Assembly (NCBI RefSeq): GCF_007655135.1
Contig: NC_045129.1
Span: forward strand, 31,311,122 to 31,375,121
Reading direction: 5' to 3'
Source: Punica granatum
Lineage: Eukaryota > Streptophyta > Magnoliopsida > Myrtales > Lythraceae
DNA length: 64,000 bases
The notes beneath the pieces are model-generated. The model was not told the DNA's origin, searched no databases, and saw only the letters and a program-made list of their open reading frames with translations. Positions 57,856 to 64,000 of the stretch are shown piece by piece; position 1 is the first letter of the stretch; each line of letters opens with the position of its first letter. The position numbers and the translations under genes were made by a program.

Positions 57856-60800
57856 ATGGACCCCTCATACCAGCAGGCCCCTCCCAACATCACAACTAAT
57901 CCCACTGATCAACAGACATCTCATTCCTAGGCCGCTCTTCCCCCATCCTTATCGGTTCCACCTGCGATTGCTCCTGCCACTCCAGCACAGGTGACACCCG
58001 CGATTGGTCCTGTCTCGGCTCCAAATATTGCTAATGTTATCCCTGTTCAACTGAACACTAGTAATTATCTCATCTGAAAGTCTCTTCTCTACATTCTTCA
58101 AATCTCATAGTCTCTTCAATCATGTCGATCCTGATATTCCCTCTCCCTCTCCCTCTCCCACTGATCCTTCCTTTCTGAGTTGGTATTGTGTCGATGAGTC
58201 AATCTGATCTTGGCTTTTTGCAACCATTTCTGAAAATCTTCTTGAAGCCATACATGACCTCCCTACTGCCAAAGCTATTTGGACAACCCTTCACAATAGT
58301 TTTTCAAGAGATCTCGTGCTAGTGCTGTTGACATTAAGTCCAACCTTTTTCAGGTCAAGCTCACTGATCAAGGGGTTGAAAAGTACTTACTTGACATAAA
58401 ATCTTACACCGATTAGTTAAAAGAAATCGGTTAACCCCTCTCTGATAAGGATCTCATCCCCGTTATCTTAACTGGTCTTCCAAGCTGGTATGCCAGCTTC
58501 ATTACCTCCCCCCCGTCTCTCACTTAAGGTCCACTTAATTTTGATGATCTCTATTCCAAGTTGATGCATCAAGAACGAGTGATTAATGAGATAATTCTAC
58601 TCCAATCGTCTCCGATTCGAATCCGAACCCTACTGTTACCCTTCAAACTCAAACTCACAATCATCAGTCTTCCAATCGCGGGGGTCATGGTGGACTTGGT
58701 GGTGGCAAGAACAATCAAGGGGGCAACAATTACAATGGAAATGGTGGTCGAAACGATCAAGGATCCTACTACAATCAAGGTTCATATGGCTCGGGGCTCT
58801 ACAGGTGGCACTCCCACCAATTTCTTTGGCCTTGGGCACCCTCCATCAAGATGTGGTTGAGGCTCATACCTAGGACATGCTAATCAACATTCACCTCCTC
58901 CATACCCTGTGAGATCCTATCCTAATTCATCATCTTCTGTTACCGATTGATTACTTGGACATGGCCCTTCTACAGTAATTTGTCAACTCTGCAATGGAGC
59001 TGGACATACTGCTATTCAGTTTTTTGAGTACCTCAATCGTCATCAATCCTATGATCTACCTAAATCTCTCACCACTATGTCTCTTAATGAGTCTTCCTCT
59101 ACTGATGCTTATCTTGATTCGGGTGCTTCGTCCTACATGATTGCCAATGAATGTATTTTGTCGAACCTAACTCCGTATTGTGGTTCTGATCAAGTTATTA
59201 CTGCAAATGGATCCTCATTGCCCGTTGTGAATATTGGTTCTGCTACAATGGTCACACCTCATAAAAGCCTCAATTAAATCGTGTGCTTCATGTTCTGTCT
59301 TTAGATTGCAATCTCGTCTCGATTGTGTCGAGATAATCACTGTCATGCTATCTTTACTGATACATGTTTTTTTGTTAAGGACAATCTTACGGGGAAGACA
59401 CCATTCAGCTTCCCTTCTAGAGGTCCTCTATACTCAATGTCCTTAGGGTTCTTGAAGGCTCTCTCTACTATCCATGCTCGTCCTGAGCTTTGGCACCGTC
59501 GCCTTGGTCATCCAAACACACATGTTATGGAAGTTCTTTGGTCTAGGAAACTTAGACCAAAAATAATTTTTTCTAATGTTTTTTGCATATCTTGTAGCTC
59601 AGGCAAGTCCTCTCGACTGCCTTTTTTAGTTGTGGTGAACAAAAGTAATTTCTCGTTAGAGTTGATTCACGTTGATATTTGGCAATCCTCTATTCCTTCC
59701 AATGTGGGTTACAAATACTCTGTGATATGCATAGATGATTTTTCTAGATATACATGGCTCTTTCCTTTAAAAAGGAAATCTAAGGTTTTTCAAAAATTTA
59801 AAAAATTTCAAAATCAAATCGAGAATTAGTTAAATATGAAAATAAAAAATTTCCAATGTGACGGTGGACTAGAATTTAATAACTCCCAATTTCGAACACT
59901 ATTTCATAATTCGGGAATAATACTCCACGTGTCTTGCCCTCATACGCTGTAACAAAATGGTGTAGCAGAACGGAAGCACCGTCATATTCTCGATATATTC
60001 TGCACTTTTCTCATTCAGAGTAATTTACCTCCAACATTTTGGGCTGATGTGGCCCTTACTGCAGTTTTCACCATAAATCGTCTTCTTGCCTCGGGTTTGA
60101 AAAAAGTCATCCCCATTTAAAAAACTCTTTGGCAAAATCCCAGATTATGACTTCCTTCGAGTGTTCTTATGTTCATGCTTCTCTAATGTCACTCCATATA
60201 TAAAACACAAATTGGAACCTCGATCCAAACATTGTGTTCTTGTGGGATATGCAAGTGAGTATATGGGGTATCGGTGCCTCGAGTCGTTATCTAATTGCGT
60301 CTACAATTCCAGACATGTCTGATTTCATGAGTCTTCGTTTCCTTACAAATCCATCATTCAATCTTTTACAGAAAAGTCAAAGTCTAGGCCATTTCCAATC
60401 CTTTCCTTCTTTCCAACTAAGTTCTCACAAACTATCGTTCCTCCCATGTCTTCCTCTGCTGCTAAGCCTCTAACTTTGGCCCAAAGTCCATCTCTTAGTC
60501 CTGGATCGGCCCGAATGTAGCACTCATCCTCTGGCCCTTCTCTTACTGTCGGCCCATCATTATAAAGCCCATCTGATACTCCAAATCATCCTGCCTCAGC
60601 TGATTCGATCTAACCCTCCTACCTTATTCGGTCCAGCTCAATACAAGCCGAATCCCTCTGCTTCAGCCCAACATCCTCTAGCCCGACTTCCAATTCTACC
60701 AATCTGTCACCTTCCTTTGTTGAATGCAGTAGCTCTCCATCCTCTTCCAATATGTCTCCTTCCCTACCTATTCCTCATCATGATCATCCCATGTTGGCTT

Positions 60801-61860
60801 AGTCCAAATCCGACATACACAAGCCGATTAAAAAATTATCGTTACTTGCCACCTCTTCGATCTCCTCAATCGAACTAACAACTTATTCTCAAGTAGTGAA
60901 GGATTCCAATTGGTGCTAAGCCATGGCTGAAGAGTTTAATGCTCTTCTTTAGAATCACACATGGAATCTAGTTCCTCGGAATACTAATATGAATGTGGTT
61001 GGCAGCACCTGAAAATATAGAATTAAGTATCAGGCTAATGGTTCCATTGACGGTTACAAGGCTCATCTTGTTGCCTAAGGGTTCACTCAACAACCTGGAA
61101 TAGATTTCCATGAAACTTTCAGTCCAATTGTCAAGCCGTCCACTATTCGACTTGTTTTATCCATTGCTCACTCATCAACATGGCACATTCGTCAATTGGA
61201 TGTTAAGAATGCATTTTTTCATGGTCACCTCAATGAGGAGTTCTATATGTGTCAACCTTCCGGATTTGTCCATCCTTAATTTCCTGATCATGTTTGTTGC
61301 CTGCACAAATCTTTATATGGGTTAAAACTGGCACCCAGGGCCTGGTTCACTCGATTCAGTTTTTTTCTACTCTCACAAGGTTTCATTCGAGTCCAGTTGG
61401 TACCTCTTTCTTCATTTATCGTTAGGGGTCTCATACTATTCTTCTACTTCTCTATGTCGATGATATTATTCTCACGGGTAGCTCAAAATCCATTCTTCAC
61501 AGATTCATCATTTTTCTCCCGAGAGATTATGATGAAGGACCTTGGTCCTCTTCATTATTTTTTGGATATTCAGGCCACTCGAACTGCGAACATACTGTTT
61601 CTCTCTCAGCATAAATATATACAGGATGTTCTGCTCCGTTTCGGTCTTGACAAAACTTCTACAGTTAAGATGCCACTACCGTCCATAAGTAATTTGTCTT
61701 TAACAGATGGTGATCTTCTTCAGAATCCATCCGAATACAAGAGTATGGTAGGTGCTTTATAGTATGTTACTATTACTAGACCAGATATATGTTTTGTAGT
61801 GAATCTAGTGAGTGAATTTATGCATGCTCTGCAAACTACACACTTTCATTATTTCAGTCT
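57856..61860 (+). pseudogene. Decayed copia gag-pol
   Basis: Recognisable remnants in several frames: gag from ATG 57856 with many stops; zinc-knuckle remnant CQLCNGAGHTAIQF (58981-59022, last cysteine lost); protease DSGAS (from 59115); integrase HHCC start LWHRRLGHPN (about 59488) and core IDDFSRYTWLFPL (about 59731-59769), with FQCDGGLEFNN and QNGVAERK later; reverse transcriptase [13 protein letters not shown] (about 61195) and LLLYVDDIILTGSS (about 61445). After NLVSEFMHAL (about 61830) the RNase H sequence breaks off about 70 bp before the 3' LTR, so a deletion removed it. Many of the stops are TAA or TAG where related elements have glutamine. No product is expected. Confidence 0.92.
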
Positions 61861-61907
61861 TATCGTAGCAATCTGTTAGTAGCACAGCCCCCAACAGATT
61901 GAGGGGG

Positions 61908-62043
61908 TATTAGGAATATATATGTGATATCTTCACATTATGAGGACTACAATGTAATTTATATACAGTTGCTTCTCTCTATATCTATATAGATATATAC
62001 ACAATGTAGCCACCCTTGTCGGGTACAGCATTATAGAATCACA
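61908..62043 (+). repeat. 3' LTR of the old copia element
   Basis: Starts TATTAGGAATATATATGTG and ends AGAATCACA. Confidence 0.85.
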
Positions 62044-64000
62044 ATGATAAAAGTTAGATTCAAGATCTATTTTTTCTTTACCGTCTCAAACTGATACTCT
62101 AATGCCTTATTATTAAAATGTGATCGTTGTGCATGGGAGCATATATCAGTGCCATAACATCCATGGACAAGATCGAAAACTTGCCGTTGCCCTAGCTAGC
62201 TAGCTAGTTATCACTAATTCAACATGCCATTGCATTTGCTGCTCCTCATAATCTAGTTATTATAATTGTTCAGAGGGATAAATACAGGATTTGGACCTGT
62301 AAAAGCTCTTTTAGAGTGCATAAAATGGTAATGCTTGAGAGCGGTTAGAAGGGAAGGGTGAACATAAGGATTTTCATCAACAATGGAATCATAATATATA
62401 AATTCTTATAAAATCAAAAGTTTAGGAGGGACGACTACTCGACAGCATCTCCCTCCATCCCTGATTGTTCAGACAACATGTAGTAAACTTCTACATTATT
62501 ATGCTTTGGAACCGATCGACACGTTCGACCGCATTAATATTTCTCCAATCAAATGGCTATAAAATTATGGATGTCCTTCCAAAAAGCGACATAGAGTCAT
62601 GGCATGAAGTTGGGACATAATATATATACATTGTACCCATAAGATTCCACTGAACGCGTTTGAGGATGTTGGTAGCTAGGAAGGTACTGATGATGTATGA
62701 CATATATGGAATTATATACGTTTACTTCTTTTTACGGCTATAAAGGAGGCTATCACCTTGTAAATTATATACAATTACTTTTAGCAGCAGATATCATATA
62801 TTGTTTAATTTTTTTTTTTGGGTTTCGGCTCCTTAATCTTATATATAAAAAAAAAGATGGAGACGATCGAGGAATATTTGTACGTAGCATTTTTCTTTTT
62901 TCTTTTGCCAGGTATGGACCCACAGGCATAGAAGGAAAGATAAATTGGAAATAGAGCAGCGACGCAAGAAGTCTTGCCGACAATAATCGAACTTAAAATG
63001 TCTTTATTTGTGCCTATTTGAAGGTAAGCCGCGTCACTGCACAAATTTCCTCTCGGTTCCTTGATTTACTGTTTCGTGGCAAGAACGAAGGAGTGTCGTC
63101 GTAATTTTATATTGTTTCGTCGCTTCCCATCGCTACATTCCCTTTTTCTTCGCAGTTTCCTTTTTGTTCCTGGTCATGTTTGTTTGTCACAGTATTCTGT
63201 GGCAATACATTCTCTGTTTCTTTTCTATTGCAATGGCATTTATCTTTCACTCCGAAATTCACTGTCTTTTATACTTCTTCATAAAAGAGAGAGAAAAAAA
63301 AAGAAAAGAAAGTACGCTATGCATGATCGATTACGATGAGATTGAGCTTATTCTAAATATTTGATTAGAGAATTCGAATCGGTTGATTGCACCGCACGTC
63401 TCCATCAAGATCCGTTCCATGGTTCTACAAGTGAACGAGAATATGACTCAAACTAGCAGGCATTCGCGTCGAAGCAATCAATAATTGCGTGTACAATGTA
63501 ACATAAGTGCCCCACTTTTATTATGCATAATTTTGTGAAGGTTTCTCTAGATTGTGATATCACAGAAGTCATCTCTCATATGTACGTGAACCAACTTTAC
63601 GACTCATCAAAGTTTATCGAAAATGCAACTAATTCGTGTATATACTCGATTATTATGAGTTGATTACGAGATTGCTTCTAGCTCTTGACCGTTTAATGGC
63701 TTTAACAGCACTTTACTTTCTTCAGACATATAGACAGGAGGATGGTGAAATTAAAGCCATTCTATATCGAGTAAGAAATGGTGGGAAGTGATAAAGAGAG
63801 CAAGGGAATTTTCTTTTTTTTTAAAAAAAATTTAATTGTCCAAAAAAATGGATTCATTCTCGGTTTTGTAATCATCTTAAACTTGGCAAGTCCGACTACA
63901 ACATTGAAATACAACTTAAAGGGTGCAATCTTCAAAACTACATAGCTTTTGATGTGAAAATAGATCTTTACAATTTATCTTATGATCCGTGCAATCAACG
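62044..64000. other. Intergenic, no gene recognised
   Basis: AT-rich, with frames of 60-92 codons on both strands that show no domain, no ATG in good context and no splice-linked partner. Confidence 0.4.

Larger units (their letters stand above)
57636..62043 (+). mobile_element. Old, internally deleted copia element with short LTRs
   Basis: LTRs at 57636-57765 (130 bp) and 61908-62043 (136 bp) share TATATATGTGATATCTTCAC and end TCACA. The flanking 5-mers ATGCT and ATGAT differ at one position. A primer-binding-site-like TGCTATCGGAACC follows the 5' LTR and GATTGAGGGGG precedes the 3' LTR. The interior shows copia order but with many stops and frameshifts. Most of RNase H is gone. LTR starts are TA rather than TG, another sign of age. 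Confidence 0.9.

Noticed and set aside
63061..63339. 92-codon frame near the window end
   Set aside because: Low-complexity, no domain, ends in a lysine/arginine run from a purine-rich tract.

Overview
This window reads as nuclear DNA of a flowering plant, most likely a eudicot. It is AT-rich and gene-poor. Its genes are interrupted by short GT-AG introns, and plant-type copia LTR elements, MITEs and tRNA-derived SINEs fill much of it. I cannot name the species. All identifications come from reading the sequence and recognising motifs; no search or alignment program was run.

Only two genes look intact. One is a KUP/HAK/KT-family potassium transporter on the + strand (32004-35795, eight proposed exons, about 708 aa). 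The other is a single-exon SIAMESE/SMR-type cyclin-dependent kinase inhibitor on the - strand (53888-54241, 117 aa). Each has a dead relative here. A second KUP gene (exon 1 at 40425, exon 2 at 40791) is cut inside exon 2 by an 8.1-kb copia element, and the exon resumes at 49071. A second SMR copy (13368-13796) is frameshifted.

Layout. 1-2640: MITEs and low-complexity DNA. 2650-14205 (block A) and 49838-55703 (block B): two direct, diverged copies of one segment carrying the SMR locus and a large foldback element. Each copy has insertions the other lacks, so each gives the empty site for the other. Block A also contains a 1.1-kb segment (4617-5830) whose partner lies just after the KUP gene (36290-37395). 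6705-8423: a small non-autonomous LTR retrotransposon whose ORF includes a piece of the spliceosomal protein PRP6/STA1. 14800-31800: gene-free DNA with SINEs, hAT-, Tourist- and Mutator-like MITEs, an old LTR relic and a solo LTR. 32004-35795: KUP gene. 40962-49065: full-length copia element with 5-bp target duplications and two in-frame stops. 57636-62043: a second, much older copia element with ~130-bp LTRs and most of RNase H deleted. 62044-64000: nothing recognised.

The main results are the retrotransposon carrying a PRP6/STA1 fragment, the copia-split KUP pseudogene next to a KUP gene that lacks two near-invariant aspartates, and the SMR gene/pseudogene pair in which the intact copy has about 1 kb of nested MITEs inserted about 22 bp upstream of its TATA box.
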